A DNA stretch of 64,000 nucleotides, taken from Streptococcus macedonicus ACA-DC 198. Lineage in GTDB: Bacteria; Bacillota; Bacilli; Lactobacillales; Streptococcaceae. A model generated the notes under the pieces. The model ran no database searches and was not told where the DNA came from. It saw nothing but the letters and a program-made list of their open reading frames with translations. Positions 53,986-64,000 of the stretch are shown here, in pieces. Made by a program: the position numbers and the translations under genes. Position 1 is the stretch's first letter; the number at the start of each line of letters is the position of its first letter. Location of the stretch: positions 1,637,501 through 1,701,500 of the forward strand of contig HE613569.1 of NCBI GenBank assembly GCA_000283635.1, given 5' to 3'.

Positions 53986-54888
53986 TTATATTTGACGAAG
54001 ACGTTCAATACGATCCGAAATAGATGGATGTGTGTTGAACAGTGATGTTGTTCTTTCTTCTTTTTTGATAGGGTCATTAATGTAGAGTGCCGCACTTGCT
54101 TCATCAACAGGATGATGCATTGGAGAAGATTGCTCCAGTTTTTGAAGTGCTTTAATCATCCCTTCAGGATTACGAGTTAGTTCAACAGAACTGGCATCAG
54201 CAAGGTATTCACGTTGCCGTGAAATGGCTAATTGAACAAGAGTTGCGGCAAGTGGTGCTAAAATTAACGATAAAATCGAAAAGAGCAACATCAAAATACC
54301 AAGACCACCCTCATCGCGGTTATTCGAACGGCGACGATTGCCACCTCCGCCAAACCACATCATGCGGCTACCGATACTAGCAATTAAGGTCACTGCACTA
54401 GCTAAAGCAACAGCAATGGTAGAAATGCGGATATCGTAATTACGAATATGACTAACTTCGTGTCCAATAACACCTTCCAATTCTTCACGATTCATCACAG
54501 CTAATAATCCTGTGGTGGCTGCGACCGCAGCATTTTCAGGACTTGAACCTGTCGCAAACGCATTTAAAGAATCATCTTCAACGATAAACACACGCGGCAT
54601 TGGAATTTGTGCCACCATTGCCATATCTTCTACAATATGATAAAGTTCTGGGGCTTCTTCCTCGCTGACTTCACGCGCATTGTTCATTGACATGACAACA
54701 TTTGTTGATTGAAAAATCATACTAACAGCATAGATTCCACCAATAATTAAGGCGATAACCACACCGAATTCTAGACTATCTAACCAAAGATAGCCAACTG
54801 CGGCACCAATAGCTGACAAAATCAAGAAGAAAACAAGAATCAAAACAACCGTTCTTCGCTTGTTACTAGAAATTTGATCGTATAACAT
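53986..54888 (-). CDS. htpX: Membrane zinc protease HtpX
   Basis: This 300-residue M48 metalloprotease has four membrane helices and the zinc site HEVSH at residues 143-147 ('[13 protein letters not shown]'), with a third ligand Glu in '[11 protein letters not shown]'. It degrades misfolded membrane proteins. The start gives the family N-terminus [12 protein letters not shown] but no Shine-Dalgarno is visible; a strong hairpin (54908-54954) ends about 20 nt before it. It follows lemA, as in many bacteria. Confidence 0.94.
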   Translation of the reverse strand: MLYDQISSNKRRTVVLILVFFLILSAIGAAVGYLWLDSLEFGVVIALIIGGIYAVSMIFQSTNVVMSMNNAREVSEEEAPELYHIVEDMAMVAQIPMPRVFIVEDDSLNAFATGSSPENAAVAATTGLLAVMNREELEGVIGHEVSHIRNYDIRISTIAVALASAVTLIASIGSRMMWFGGGGNRRRSNNRDEGGLGILMLLFSILSLILAPLAATLVQLAISRQREYLADASSVELTRNPEGMIKALQKLEQSSPMHHPVDEASAALYINDPIKKEERTTSLFNTHPSISDRIERLRQI

Positions 54889-54907
54889 GACTTTATTAAG
54901 AAAACAA

Positions 54908-54954
54908 AAGGTCTCTTCGAGTTGTTAAAATCATCAACTATTTCAAGAGACCTT
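54908..54954 (-). terminator. Strong hairpin between lemA and htpX
   Basis: AAGGTCTCTT / AAGAGACCTT 10-bp outer stem with inner AGTTG/CAACT; on the minus strand TTTTGTTTTCTT follows. It may end lemA transcripts or limit htpX. Confidence 0.75.
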
Positions 54955-55014
54955 CCATTTTATTCCTTTCTTTATTAAAGGTTGCTTTAAAATAATTTCT
55001 CAAAACAATATCAA

Positions 55015-55566
55015 TTAGAAATCAAATGATACTTTTGGTGTTTCTTTTTCATCTTCAGGGGTTTCCAAGAATTGGCTTGGTTTAAAACCAAACATACCTG
55101 CAATGATATTGCTTGGGAAAGTTTCTAATTTAACATTATAATTTGCTGTTGTTGTATTGAACAATTGACGTGAGTACGAAATTTTGTTTTCTGTATTTGT
55201 CAATTCATCTTGCAACTTGATAAAGCTGTTATTAGCTTTAAGTTCAGGATAATTTTCAGCCACAGCAATCAAGCTTGAGAGTTGTTTGGTAAGAGCATTT
55301 GACGCGTGCATTGCTTCTGCTGGTGTTTCTGCTCGGGCAACTTGACTGCGTAATTCTGTAATCTTAGCAAATGTTTTTTCTTCATAAGCGGCGTAGCCTT
55401 TTACAGTCTCAATCAGATTCGGAATGAGGTCATTACGACGTTTGAGTTGCACATCAATTTGACTCCAAGATTCCTTAGTTTGCATACGACTTTTAACAAG
55501 ACCATTATAGATAGCAATAATCCAAAGCACTAAAACAACAATAATAGCGATAATAACAAAAATCAT
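55015..55566 (-). CDS. lemA: LemA family protein
   Basis: This 183-residue protein has one N-terminal membrane helix (residues 2-22) and a long helical LemA domain ('[29 protein letters not shown]' region, in two turns) exposed outside. Function is not well defined; it is often encoded with htpX. AAGGAG precedes the ATG at 55566; 11 codons upstream are spurious. Confidence 0.93.
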   Translation of the reverse strand: MIFVIIAIIVVLVLWIIAIYNGLVKSRMQTKESWSQIDVQLKRRNDLIPNLIETVKGYAAYEEKTFAKITELRSQVARAETPAEAMHASNALTKQLSSLIAVAENYPELKANNSFIKLQDELTNTENKISYSRQLFNTTTANYNVKLETFPSNIIAGMFGFKPSQFLETPEDEKETPKVSFDF

Positions 55567-55894
55567 AAATTTCTCCTTAGGTATGACATACCTTTCCAAA
55601 ATCAGTTGCTTTTTGTAACCTACCGCTACACAAAAGCTTTTGATAAACCAAAATAAGTAGATAAAAAATACTTCCTAAGCTCATTATATCAATTTTCTTT
55701 CAATTCTTAAAGTATTTACAGATGAAGTTATGGAGGAAAATTAGTTTTTGGGGTGTTATAACCATTTCTAAGAATGTTATTGGATGGGATTTTATGGTAG
55801 AATAAGATTACATATATTGAAATTGAAAGGATATTAGAGAAAGTTGTGGTGGTTTGTGTTTTGCAGGCTGCTAATGCTTTCTTTACTGATAATC
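55567..55894. other. Divergent lemA / rsmG intergenic region
   Basis: About 330 bp. TATAAT for lemA lies near 55685 on the minus strand. A TAGAAT near 55797 could serve rsmG. No known RNA is seen. Confidence 0.4.
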
Positions 55895-56608
55895 ATGACA
55901 CCAGAAGAATTTTATAAGAAACTTAGTCAACAAGGTTTTGAGTTGACAGATACACAAAAAAAGCAATTTGAACGTTATTTTGAGCTTTTGGTTGAATGGA
56001 ATCAAAAGATTAATTTGACGGCTATTACGGATGAAGAGGGCGTTTATTTGAAACATTTTTATGATTCTATTGCTCCTGTTCTTCAAGGAAAAATAACAAA
56101 TCAAGCGATTCGTTTGCTAGATATTGGAGCTGGAGCTGGTTTTCCAAGTATTCCTATCAAGATTTTATGCCCTGATATTGATGTTACTATTATTGATTCA
56201 CTAAATAAGCGTATTAATTTTCTTAATTCATTGGCAGATGAACTTGGCTTAGAGGGAGTTCATTTTTACCATGGACGTGCTGAAGATTTTGGTCAAGATA
56301 AGCATTTCCGCGCAAGCTATGATATTGTAACAGCACGAGCTGTTGCTCGTCTCCAAATCTTGACCGAATTGACAATCCCATTTTTAAAAGTTGGTGGGCA
56401 ATTAATTGCTCTTAAAGCTTCCGCTGCCGAAGAAGAATTGGCAGATGCCAAAAATGCCATGACAATTCTTTTTTCAAAACTCATAGACAATTATCATTAT
56501 GAATTGCCAAATGGCGATAGTCGCCAAATCACAATTCTTGAAAAGAAAAAAGAGACACCAAATAAATACCCACGTAAGGCTGGGATGCCAAATAAAAAAC
56601 CTCTTTAA
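55895..56608 (+). CDS. rsmG: 16S rRNA (guanine(527)-N7)-methyltransferase RsmG
   Basis: This 237-residue class I methyltransferase (former GidB) has the SAM loop '[17 protein letters not shown]', '[10 protein letters not shown]' before it, and 'TARAVARL' after it. It modifies G527 of 16S rRNA; loss gives low-level streptomycin resistance. I place the start at 55895 (MTPEEFYKK) for its family N-terminus, although no Shine-Dalgarno is visible there; a TTG at 55844 could add 17 residues. Confidence 0.95.
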   Translation: MTPEEFYKKLSQQGFELTDTQKKQFERYFELLVEWNQKINLTAITDEEGVYLKHFYDSIAPVLQGKITNQAIRLLDIGAGAGFPSIPIKILCPDIDVTIIDSLNKRINFLNSLADELGLEGVHFYHGRAEDFGQDKHFRASYDIVTARAVARLQILTELTIPFLKVGGQLIALKASAAEEELADAKNAMTILFSKLIDNYHYELPNGDSRQITILEKKKETPNKYPRKAGMPNKKPL

Positions 56609-56674
56609 TGTTATGAGCCGTAAGGCTCTTTTAGAAAACTTTAAAAACTTTTTGAAGTTTAGGAGGAGTACTCT

Positions 56675-58048
56675 TTGAATAGTATTTTTAAATCTTTAAC
56701 AAGTACACAACGCTTGACATTTAGTTTTATGATTGTCATTTTCATAGGAAGCTTGTTACTCTCACTTCCTATAACTCACTATGCTGACGCGCCTAGCACT
56801 ACTTACCTTGACCACTTGTTCAACGTAGTTTCAATGGTTTGTGTGACGGGATTATCAGTCTTTCCTGTAGCCAGTGTTTACAACGGATTAGGTCAAGTGA
56901 TTACAATGTGTCTCATGCAAATTGGTGGACTAGGATTGGTTACTTTAATTGCAATCAGTACCTACCTTTTACGTCGTCGCATGAATTTATCAAGGCAGAG
57001 TTTGCTGCAATCAGCACTTAGCTATGACAATAACAATGACCTTAGGCATTACCTTTTTAATGCTTACAAAATCACTTTTATTATTGAGTCCTTGGTTGCT
57101 ATTATATTGCTCTTTGATTTTATTCCACGTTTTGGCTTGTGGCACGGTATTTTTAATGCCATTTTTCTTGCTGTCTCTGCTTTTTGTAATGCTGGGTTTG
57201 ATAATTTTGGCGATGCTAGCCTTAAACAATTCGTTTTGAATCCCTTGGTTAATGTGGCAATTGCTGCCGCAATCGTATCTGGTGGAATCGGATTTGCGGT
57301 TTGGATGGATTTAAAAAAAGCTATCAAACACTTTATCAAAGATAAACCTTATCGCTTTTCTGCATTTTCTCGCTCATTAAGCAATCAGACACGCTTAGTG
57401 CTTGTCACAACAGGAATTCTTTTACTGCTTGGAACAGCATTGACGTGGCTAATTGAATTTAAAAATGCTAAGACAATTGGGCACTATACCATTTTTCAGC
57501 AAATCATGGTCTGCTTTTTCCAATCAGTAACCATGAGGACGGCTGGATTTGCAACGATTTCTTATCTTGATACGCATTCAGCGACAAATATTCTTTATAT
57601 GATTCAAATGATTATCGGTGGTGCTCCTGGTGGTACGGCTGGCGGTGTCAAGGTGACAACAGTCGCAATTGCCTTCTTGCTTTTCAAATCCGAACTTGCA
57701 GGGCAAAATGAAGTCACTTTTCGCCACCGCGTTATTGCCAATAAAGCGATAAAACAAACACTGACCGTGCTAATCTTTTTCTTTACTATTTTAATCATCG
57801 GCTATCTGTTGCTTTTGGAATTTGAACCGAATCATGACCCGCTCGCTTTGCTGTTTGAAGCCATTTCTGCGATTGCTACGGTTGGCGTTTCCATGGATTT
57901 AACGCCTAAATTATCGCAAGCAGGGCGATTTGTCATCATGGCGCTTATGTTTATCGGACGTGTTGGACCGATTACTGTCCTGCTTAGTCTTTTGCAAAAG
58001 AAAGAAAAAAATATTCGCTACGCACAAACAAATATTAATGTTGGTTAG
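56675..58048 (+). CDS. ktrB: Potassium channel subunit KtrB/TrkH type
   Basis: This 457-residue K+ translocating subunit has four M1-P-M2 repeats, with selectivity loops such as 'VTGLSVFPV', 'CNAGFDNFG', 'MRTAGFAT' and 'ATVGVSMDL'. It pairs with KtrA encoded 11 bp downstream. It starts at TTG with AGGAGG 8 nt upstream. It is distinct from the TrkAH system at 19-22 kb. Confidence 0.93.
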   Translation: MNSIFKSLTSTQRLTFSFMIVIFIGSLLLSLPITHYADAPSTTYLDHLFNVVSMVCVTGLSVFPVASVYNGLGQVITMCLMQIGGLGLVTLIAISTYLLRRRMNLSRQSLLQSALSYDNNNDLRHYLFNAYKITFIIESLVAIILLFDFIPRFGLWHGIFNAIFLAVSAFCNAGFDNFGDASLKQFVLNPLVNVAIAAAIVSGGIGFAVWMDLKKAIKHFIKDKPYRFSAFSRSLSNQTRLVLVTTGILLLLGTALTWLIEFKNAKTIGHYTIFQQIMVCFFQSVTMRTAGFATISYLDTHSATNILYMIQMIIGGAPGGTAGGVKVTTVAIAFLLFKSELAGQNEVTFRHRVIANKAIKQTLTVLIFFFTILIIGYLLLLEFEPNHDPLALLFEAISAIATVGVSMDLTPKLSQAGRFVIMALMFIGRVGPITVLLSLLQKKEKNIRYAQTNINVG

Positions 58049-58059
58049 AGGAAATTATT

Positions 58060-58731
58060 ATGACAAAAAAGATTTTTGGAGTTCTTGGATTAGGAATTTT
58101 TGGACGTACTATTGTTGAAGAATTAAGTAAATTCGAGCAAGAGGTCATTGCTTTAGATAGACATGAAAATCTCGTTCAAGATGTGGCTGATATGGCAACT
58201 AAGGCAGCTGTTGGTGATATTACAGAGATTGAATTTTTAAAAGCCGTTGGCATTGCGCAATGTGATGTTGTTGTTATTGCAACTGGAAATACCTTAGAAT
58301 CTTCAGTTCTTGCCATTATGCACTGTAAAAAATTAGGGGTAAAAACCATTCTTGCCAAGGCCAAAAATGCGACTTATGAAGAGGTGCTTTACGGCATTGG
58401 GGCGACTAAAGTTATCACACCAGAACGCGACTCTGGAAAAAGAGTTGCTTCAAATATGCTTCGCCACCATATTAAAAATATTATTCACATTGAGAATAAT
58501 ATTTCTATGATTGAATTTTCTATTCCTGATTCTTGGGTTGGAAAGAGTCTGGTTCAGCTGGACCTTCGACACAAATACGACCTGAATTTAGTCGGTATTC
58601 GTAAAAAATCAACGTCAAGTCTTGATACCCATATCAATCCCAACCAAGCTTTTGAAGCCAATACTGAAGTCGTTGCCATTGCAAATGACAATACGTTTGA
58701 AAAATTTGATTATCTTGGTTATTTGAAATAA
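58060..58731 (+). CDS. ktrA: KtrA/CabP-type potassium uptake regulator
   Basis: This 223-residue protein is a single RCK unit: N-terminal Rossmann fold ('VLGLGIFGRTIVEEL') and C-terminal RCK_C domain (from about 135). Pneumococcal CabP, of the same size and next to a TrkH gene, binds c-di-AMP through the RCK_C domain, which shuts down K+ uptake; this one is inferred to do the same. GAGGAAA precedes the ATG. Confidence 0.92.
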   Translation: MTKKIFGVLGLGIFGRTIVEELSKFEQEVIALDRHENLVQDVADMATKAAVGDITEIEFLKAVGIAQCDVVVIATGNTLESSVLAIMHCKKLGVKTILAKAKNATYEEVLYGIGATKVITPERDSGKRVASNMLRHHIKNIIHIENNISMIEFSIPDSWVGKSLVQLDLRHKYDLNLVGIRKKSTSSLDTHINPNQAFEANTEVVAIANDNTFEKFDYLGYLK

Positions 58732-58732
58732 G

Positions 58733-58786
58733 AAAAAAGCGTATAAACCGTTGAACAGCTAATTGTTCTGGTTTATACGCTTTTTT
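58733..58786. terminator. Bidirectional terminator ktrA / ecfT
   Basis: AAAAAAGCGTATAAACC / GGTTTATACGCTTTTTT long perfect stem between convergent genes. Confidence 0.9.
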
Positions 58787-59615
58787 AATGCCAAGGATTG
58801 TAAAAACGCCCTTGGTTAAGGTGAAAAAGCCACAAACTAATGATAACTAGTAAAACAGCAATCACAACGGTCAGCAAATCCGCTGTTATAAATTTTTGAT
58901 AAGTGTACCAAGTACGCTTTTTATTTTTTCCAAAACGACGTAGCTCCATAGCTGTTGACACCGTATCAATTCGCTCAAGTGAGCTGAAAATCAAGGGAAT
59001 GACAATTTGTAGATTTCCTTTGATACGTTTCATTAGTTTTTCTTTTTGTGATAGTTCCAGTCCACGCGCTTCTTGTGACATTTGAATCATGTAAAATTCT
59101 TCTTGCACGTCAGGAATGTAGCGTAGCGTCAAACTAACTGCATAGGCAACTTTATAAGGTACGCCGATTTGATTCAAACTTGAAGCAAATTGACTTGGCT
59201 GCGTTGTCATAAGAAATAAGACAGCCAACGGAACCGTGCAAAAATATTTCAAAGCAAGGTTAAACAGGTAAAATAATTCTTGACTGGTAAGATAAAATCG
59301 CCCATAGCCTTGTAGCAAAATAGTTTTAGTTCCGTAAATTGTTTCGCCATAATTCGGTGCAAACAAATACACCATGACCACATTTAAAAGAGCAAAAAAG
59401 CCAATAAATTTGACGACAAAAGAGACTTGCTGCCAACGAATACCTGCTATTTTAAACAAAACAAGGGAAGCAATTCCAATCGCGGCTATCAAACGCGTAT
59501 CATAGGTTGTCATACAAGCAATCGATACCAAAACAAAGAAAATTAATTTACTGGCGCCTGACAATTGATAAAAGAAACCCCGACCACTCTGATAACCAAT
59601 AAGATGACTAGCCAT
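58785..59615 (-). CDS. Energy-coupling factor transporter, transmembrane T component
   Basis: This 276-residue CbiQ-type T component has about five membrane helices and the coupling motif region 'SQEARGLE' that contacts the ATPases. The start is at 59615, overlapping the ecfA stop by 8 nt, with GGGAGG upstream. It belongs with the dual ATPase and the S component upstream in one operon. Confidence 0.9.
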   Translation of the reverse strand: MASHLIGYQSGRGFFYQLSGASKLIFFVLVSIACMTTYDTRLIAAIGIASLVLFKIAGIRWQQVSFVVKFIGFFALLNVVMVYLFAPNYGETIYGTKTILLQGYGRFYLTSQELFYLFNLALKYFCTVPLAVLFLMTTQPSQFASSLNQIGVPYKVAYAVSLTLRYIPDVQEEFYMIQMSQEARGLELSQKEKLMKRIKGNLQIVIPLIFSSLERIDTVSTAMELRRFGKNKKRTWYTYQKFITADLLTVVIAVLLVIISLWLFHLNQGRFYNPWH

Positions 59616-61284
59616 GAATACCTCCCTCTTTTTCAATGTAATAATGCGTCAAGACAATTGGATCAACTGCTAATTTTTCTGCTAATTCAAACAAGCTAGT
59701 CTTTTTCAAGTTAGCTTTTTCTAGGATAGCATTTTGATTGAATAATGCCACTGGCGAACAATCCGCAATGATTTCACCGTTGCTCACTACAATACTGCGA
59801 TCAGAATACTCCAACATCAACTGCATGTCATGCGTTATCATGATAATGGTGTGCCCTGCCTTATTGAGCTGATTAAGGAAATTCATGATTTCAGTATAAT
59901 TTCGCTTATCTTGACCTGCTGTCGGTTCATCTAAAAGAATGATTTCAGGATTCATTACCAGAACCGAAGCAATTGTCACTCGTTTTTTCTGACCAAAAGA
60001 CAGCGCAGAAATAGGCCATTTTCGGAATTCATACAAACCACAAACTTTTAACGTTTCTAACACGCGTTTTTCAACGTCTTGCTCATCTACTCCACGCAAA
60101 CGAAGACCAAGCGCCACCTCATCAAAAATCATCGTCTGACTAATCATCTGTTTTGGATTTTGAAGAACATAACCGATTTTTTCAGCACGCTCTTTGATAG
60201 AATCCGTCATAATCGATTGTCCTCGATAACGAATATCACCTTCTGGCATGATAAATTGGCAGATAGCTTTTGCCAAAGTTGACTTGCCAGCACCATTTTT
60301 TCCCACAATGGCAATCCGTTCGCCTTGATTAATCTCAAAATTGATATTTTTCAAAATAGGACGATTCTCTTGATAAGCAAAATGCAGTTGTTCAACCGTT
60401 AAGAGCTTATCTTGCGGCGCTTCTTCTTGAAATGAGCTGGGCGCTGTCACGGCAATATTTGTCAAATCAACTTGACTTAGGTCTGATAGATGTTCCATTG
60501 ATGTCACATCAACACCCAAATCTCTCAAAGCCGTTACGTAAAGTGGCTCGCGAATGCCATTTTGAATCAAAAGCTCTGTCCGTAATAGCTCATCTGGATG
60601 ACCATCAAATAAAATCTGACCATCATTCACCAAAACGACTTTATCCACATGACGATAGAGCACATCTTCCAAACGATGTTCAATGATAATCGTCGTCGCC
60701 TTTTCTTCATGATGAATACGGTCAATCAAATCAATCGTTTCTTGACCTGATTTTGGGTCTAGATTGGCAAGCGGCTCATCAAAAAGTAAAATCGGACTCT
60801 CATCAATCAGAATCCCTGCTAAACTAACACGTTGTTTTTGTCCACCTGATAAATCTTGTGGACGATTGTCTAAAAACTCTGTTAAATCAAGCCTTTTTGC
60901 CCAGTGAACAACTTTTTCTTGCATTTCTTCCAAAGAAACACAGTCATTTTCAAGCGCAAATGCCAAGTCCTCTGCCACGGTTAACCCAATAAATTGACCA
61001 TCTGGGTCTTGTAAAACCGTAGAATCCAAATGAGACTTGTCGTAAATAGACAAGCCAAATGCTTCTTTACCATTAATCGTAAACTGCCCAGATTTCTCCC
61101 CATGGTAAATATTAGGGATAATCCCATTAAGACAGTGACCAATTGTTGATTTTCCAGAACCTGATGGACCTATGATAAGTACCTTTTGTCCTTTTTCAAT
61201 CGTTAAATTGAGAGATTTTAAGGTTGGTTCTGCTTGAATATCATATTTAAAAGTGAAATCCTTAAATTGAATAAAGGGCTTCAT
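59608..61284 (-). CDS. Energy-coupling factor ATPase, two fused ABC domains
   Basis: This 558-residue protein has two ABC domains in tandem: Walker A 'GPSGSGKST' with 'LSGGQKQR' in the first (1-235) and 'GKNGAGKST' with 'LSFGQKKR' in the second (280-520). This YkoD-type fusion replaces the separate EcfA and EcfA'. GGAG precedes the ATG. The hairpin at 61312 lies before it. Confidence 0.92.
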   Translation of the reverse strand: MKPFIQFKDFTFKYDIQAEPTLKSLNLTIEKGQKVLIIGPSGSGKSTIGHCLNGIIPNIYHGEKSGQFTINGKEAFGLSIYDKSHLDSTVLQDPDGQFIGLTVAEDLAFALENDCVSLEEMQEKVVHWAKRLDLTEFLDNRPQDLSGGQKQRVSLAGILIDESPILLFDEPLANLDPKSGQETIDLIDRIHHEEKATTIIIEHRLEDVLYRHVDKVVLVNDGQILFDGHPDELLRTELLIQNGIREPLYVTALRDLGVDVTSMEHLSDLSQVDLTNIAVTAPSSFQEEAPQDKLLTVEQLHFAYQENRPILKNINFEINQGERIAIVGKNGAGKSTLAKAICQFIMPEGDIRYRGQSIMTDSIKERAEKIGYVLQNPKQMISQTMIFDEVALGLRLRGVDEQDVEKRVLETLKVCGLYEFRKWPISALSFGQKKRVTIASVLVMNPEIILLDEPTAGQDKRNYTEIMNFLNQLNKAGHTIIMITHDMQLMLEYSDRSIVVSNGEIIADCSPVALFNQNAILEKANLKKTSLFELAEKLAVDPIVLTHYYIEKEGGIHG

Positions 61285-61311
61285 GACTATTCTCCTAAAA
61301 AATGATTAAGA

Positions 61312-61326
61312 GCAGGGAATCCCTGC
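61312..61326 (-). promoter_or_regulatory. Hairpin between S component and ECF ATPase genes
   Basis: GCAGGGAATCCCTGC, a perfect 7-bp stem without a strong T tail; it may act in RNA processing or partial termination. Confidence 0.45.
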
Positions 61327-61339
61327 TTCTACTTCTGTA

Positions 61340-61888
61340 TTAATCTTTGGTTAGGCTGCCTGATTGCGTGCGTGTTTTAGAATACACGGCAAGCAAAAGC
61401 GAACCACCAATAGCGATTGTCAAACTGTTGATAACTGCTGATAAAATACCTTGAGCGAAAACTTTGCTTGCTGGTTCGCTGTAAATCAAAATGTCACCGT
61501 AAGGGGCAATCAAAGTCCAGCCAACAACATTAGCAATAATCTGTACGGCATTAAACCAAACATAATCTTTTGCAGTCAAAGGACTTTTTTCAATATTGAT
61601 TTTCTTAGCTAATAAGCCAATAGCCAAGCCAATCAAGCCACTAACAAGCACCCATGTCCACCAAGGTGAACCATATTGAAGGGCATCTTTTAGAGCATGT
61701 CCAATAAAACCAGAAAAGAAACCAACTGTCGGACCATAAATCACAGCAAAAAGAGCAATTACGGCATATTGTAATTGAATATTGGTATTTGGGATGGGCG
61801 TTGGAATGTTAATCAAAGTTCCAATGATAATGAACAAGGCTGCCCCAATCCCTGTCGCAACAACGGTTTTTATCGAATTACTTTTCAT
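61340..61888 (-). CDS. ECF S component, UPF0397 type
   Basis: This 182-residue membrane protein has five to six helices and 'NIQLQYAVIALFAVIYGP' and 'FSGFIGHALKDALQYG', the UPF0397/ECF-riboflavin_trS pattern. The family is named for riboflavin in databases, but substrates differ, and RibU in this window already serves riboflavin. Its start overlaps the stop of the SAM-hydrolase-type gene (ATGA). Confidence 0.88.
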   Translation of the reverse strand: MKSNSIKTVVATGIGAALFIIIGTLINIPTPIPNTNIQLQYAVIALFAVIYGPTVGFFSGFIGHALKDALQYGSPWWTWVLVSGLIGLAIGLLAKKINIEKSPLTAKDYVWFNAVQIIANVVGWTLIAPYGDILIYSEPASKVFAQGILSAVINSLTIAIGGSLLLAVYSKTRTQSGSLTKD

Positions 61889-62739
61889 AATGATACCCCT
61901 AATTTTTTAATCTCAATGCGCCAGTTAGACCCAACTCCAACATTATAAGCCTTGGCAAACGACCCTTGGTTGATAGCAAGCCCAACACGATAAAGTGAAT
62001 TAATATAGATAATTGGCTGACCAATCCGCACATCAGCAAATGATTTTCCGTAAGTCACTTGATTTTGGTAAACCAACATATCGTTATTAAAAATGGTCAC
62101 TTCAAAACGGTCACCAAATTCAGGCGACAACGTATAAAACTCTTCATGTTTAATTGACGTCCACAATGACCCAAAACGAACATCTAAAATATCAACTGCC
62201 CCACGCACAGCATTCTCCAGAATTTCTGTCTCAACGACAGGCAATTCCAAAACGGCTTCAACAGGCAATTCTGGTCCCACTTCTTCAAATGAAATATGAC
62301 CGCTGGCTAGTTTTGCTCCTGTATAAGCATAAACATCACGTCCGTGGAATGTATAAGAATACTCTGTATTCTTGCGTCTATTTTTAACCTCTGAAATTTC
62401 TCGAACCGCCTTGATACCAACATGTGTTTTGATATAGGTTAAAGTGCCATTATCAGGTGTCACGATAAACTGGTTATTCTCTGTTAAAGCAACAACACTT
62501 TTTCGCTTTGAACCAACTCCTGGATCAACTACAGAAACAAAAGTGGTGCCTTCTGGCCAATATTCTACCGTTTGAAAAAGGCGATAAGAAGCCTCAAAAA
62601 TATTATAAGGAGTAATATCATGAGTTAAATTGTGAATTTTTAAAGTTGGCTCTTCCTGCAAGGCAACTCCAACCATGGCTGCAACTGCCCCGTCAACCAA
62701 ACCAAAATCCGATTGTAAAACAATTAAATGATTACTCAA
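61885..62739 (-). CDS. SAM hydroxide adenosyltransferase (DUF62) family protein
   Basis: This 284-residue protein belongs to the S-adenosylmethionine hydroxide adenosyltransferase family, which splits SAM into adenosine and methionine. Blocks are 'LQSDFGLVDGAVAAM' and 'VDPGVGS', and the SAM-site region 'PDNGTLTY'. I chose TTG at 62739 (AGGAGG 10 nt upstream), giving MSNHLIVLQSDFG. It is the first gene of the ECF operon. Confidence 0.88.
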   Translation of the reverse strand: MSNHLIVLQSDFGLVDGAVAAMVGVALQEEPTLKIHNLTHDITPYNIFEASYRLFQTVEYWPEGTTFVSVVDPGVGSKRKSVVALTENNQFIVTPDNGTLTYIKTHVGIKAVREISEVKNRRKNTEYSYTFHGRDVYAYTGAKLASGHISFEEVGPELPVEAVLELPVVETEILENAVRGAVDILDVRFGSLWTSIKHEEFYTLSPEFGDRFEVTIFNNDMLVYQNQVTYGKSFADVRIGQPIIYINSLYRVGLAINQGSFAKAYNVGVGSNWRIEIKKLGVSL

Positions 62740-62861
62740 AATGAGAGTTCCTCCTTTTTGATGTTGGTTTATTTTATCATAAATAAGATTCAATTTAAAG
62801 AAGCTTATTTCTTGAACTAGTTATAAATACAGGTTATAGCAAGGGGTTTAATATAAAAAAA

Positions 62862-62883
62862 AGCTGAGCAATTTGCCCAGCTA
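62862..62883 (-). terminator. sstT terminator
   Basis: AGCTGAGCA / TGCCCAGCT stem followed by eight T on the minus strand. Confidence 0.8.
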
Positions 62884-62889
62884 CGGTGA

Positions 62890-64000
62890 TTAGCTATGTT
62901 TTGCTTTTTTGTTTTTACCCCAGACAGATTTTTCAGCTACCGCTGTAAAAAGAACGTCCGTTGATGAGTTAAGCGCTGTTTCACAAGAATCTTGGACAAC
63001 ACCAACAATAAACCCAACACCAACAACTTGCATAGCAATCTCATTTGAAATGCCAAATAAACTACATGCAACTGGAATCAATAGGAGAGACCCCCCTGCC
63101 ACACCAGAAGCACCACAAGCAGATACCGCTGAAATCACACTCAATAAGAAAGCTGTTGGAAAATCAACACTAATTCCAAGAGTGTTAACCGCAGCAAGTG
63201 TTAGGACGTTAATCGTAATCGCTGCGCCAGCCATATTGATTGTCGCTCCGAGAGGAATAGATACCGAATAAGTGTCTTTATTCAAGCCTAAATCTTCACA
63301 AAGTTTCATATTGACAGGGATATTTGCCGCTGAACTACGCGTAAAGAAGGCTGTCAAACCAGATTCTTTCAAACAACGAAGAACAAGTGGGTAAGGATTT
63401 TGACGAATCATCACAAATGCAATTAATGGATTGACCACCAGAGCCACAAAAAGCATTGTTCCAACTAGAGTTACAATCAAGAAACCATAATTAGTCAGAA
63501 TACCAATACCATTATCAGAAATGGCGTTAAAGACCAAACCTAAAATACCAAATGGCGCTAAATTAATAATCCAACGCACAACCTGCGACGTTACTTCTGT
63601 CATGGTTTGTAGTAAGTCTTTCGTTTGTTGGCTAGCATTGCGCATTGCAAGCCCAAAGACAACCGCCCACGCTAGCACTCCGATATAGTTAGCAGATGCG
63701 ATAGCATTAACAGGGTTATCCACAACTTTGAGCAAGAGGTCTTTGAAAACTTCTGCTACCCCTTCTGGTGCTGATAAATCCGATTCTGCTACATTGTCTA
63801 ATGTCAATTTCAACGGGAAAATGTAGTTAACTAATATTGCCACTATCGCCGCAGCTAGTGTCCCAACAAGATAAAGGCCGACAACCGTTGACATATTGGT
63901 CTTTTGTCCTTTTTCATGTTGTGATAAAGCATTGGCAACCAAAACAAAAACCAATAATGGTGCTACAGCTTTAAGACCACCTACAAATAAATCTCCTAAA
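62890..64000 (-). CDS. sstT: Serine/threonine:Na+ symporter SstT, partial
   Basis: The reading frame runs off the right edge, so the N-terminus is missing. The 370 visible codons match the dicarboxylate/amino acid:cation symporter fold, with SstT-like '[15 protein letters not shown]', '[15 protein letters not shown]' and '[19 protein letters not shown]'. It imports serine and threonine with sodium. It ends at a terminator before the SAM/ECF operon. Confidence 0.93.
   Translation of the reverse strand, partial: LGDLFVGGLKAVAPLLVFVLVANALSQHEKGQKTNMSTVVGLYLVGTLAAAIVAILVNYIFPLKLTLDNVAESDLSAPEGVAEVFKDLLLKVVDNPVNAIASANYIGVLAWAVVFGLAMRNASQQTKDLLQTMTEVTSQVVRWIINLAPFGILGLVFNAISDNGIGILTNYGFLIVTLVGTMLFVALVVNPLIAFVMIRQNPYPLVLRCLKESGLTAFFTRSSAANIPVNMKLCEDLGLNKDTYSVSIPLGATINMAGAAITINVLTLAAVNTLGISVDFPTAFLLSVISAVSACGASGVAGGSLLLIPVACSLFGISNEIAMQVVGVGFIVGVVQDSCETALNSSTDVLFTAVAEKSVWGKNKKAKHS

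Noticed and set aside
62740..62889. PreQ1 or SAM riboswitch before the ECF operon
   Set aside because: The 5' region lacks the conserved cores of these classes that I can recognise; it holds the sstT terminator and an AT-rich stretch.

Overview
The window is low-GC Firmicutes chromosome. Gene content and order point to the genus Streptococcus: covR-covS-nrdR-dnaB-dnaI-der, scpA/scpB beside an XerD-like protein, murC-GNAT-mltG-greA, yidC2-acyP, and a riboflavin-type ECF system. Lysine synthesis by lysA and the overall protein flavour suggest the S. bovis/equinus group, but that species-level guess is inference. There are no tRNA, rRNA, CRISPR or prophage signals.

Layout. (1) 1-17 kb: mostly housekeeping genes on the minus strand. 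These are an NlpC/P60-like hydrolase (cut by the window edge), yaaA, two DUF6287-type lipoproteins, ppaC, pflA, a CorC-like protein, an orphan ABC ATPase, a tRNA-modification operon (TIGR01212 radical SAM, MnmM/YtqB, a repeat-bearing small protein, a Na+/H+ antiporter), PAP2, EamA, ribU under an FMN riboswitch, trmL behind a structured leader, and a decayed SDR/MerR divergent pair. (2) 17-22 kb: potassium uptake, with a KimA-like permease and trkA-trkH. (3) 22-28 kb: yidD, rluB, scpB, scpA, xerD-like, cbpB (c-di-AMP binding), yfcE-like, rdgB and racE as one dense minus-strand run. (4) 28-41 kb: lysA, BI-1, HD, trmH, acyP, yidC2, greA and mltG, interrupted by an IS30 remnant, an IS30 copy with a premature stop, an IS66 copy inside a GNAT gene (8-bp target duplication) and an ISL3 copy just upstream of that same gene (8-bp duplication). 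(5) 41-56 kb: murC, an unknown protein, a SNF2/SWIM helicase, der, dnaI, dnaB, nrdR, covSR, yceD, htpX and lemA. (6) 56-64 kb: rsmG, ktrB-ktrA(cabP), an ECF transporter with a SAM-hydrolase-family gene, and sstT (cut by the window edge).

Potassium and c-di-AMP form a theme: KimA-like, TrkAH, KtrAB/CabP and CbpB all lie within about 41 kb. RNA modification is another: MnmM, the radical SAM protein, TrmL, a TrmH-family protein, RluB and RsmG.

The least ordinary signals are listed here. Four genes have an extended -10 box exactly 6-7 nt before the ATG and no Shine-Dalgarno, so they look leaderless. The FMN riboswitch has a 145-nt structured insertion in its P3 loop. The SDR gene breaks exactly at an A AAA AAG slippery heptamer whose -1 frame restores the protein. 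trkA has a perfect 54-bp in-frame duplication. A small coupled ORF carries 69-bp repeats. nhaP appears to have lost its first transmembrane start by a 1-nt shift. A G8 tract lies next to the mltG promoter. I found no clear undescribed multi-gene system; these are the best leads.
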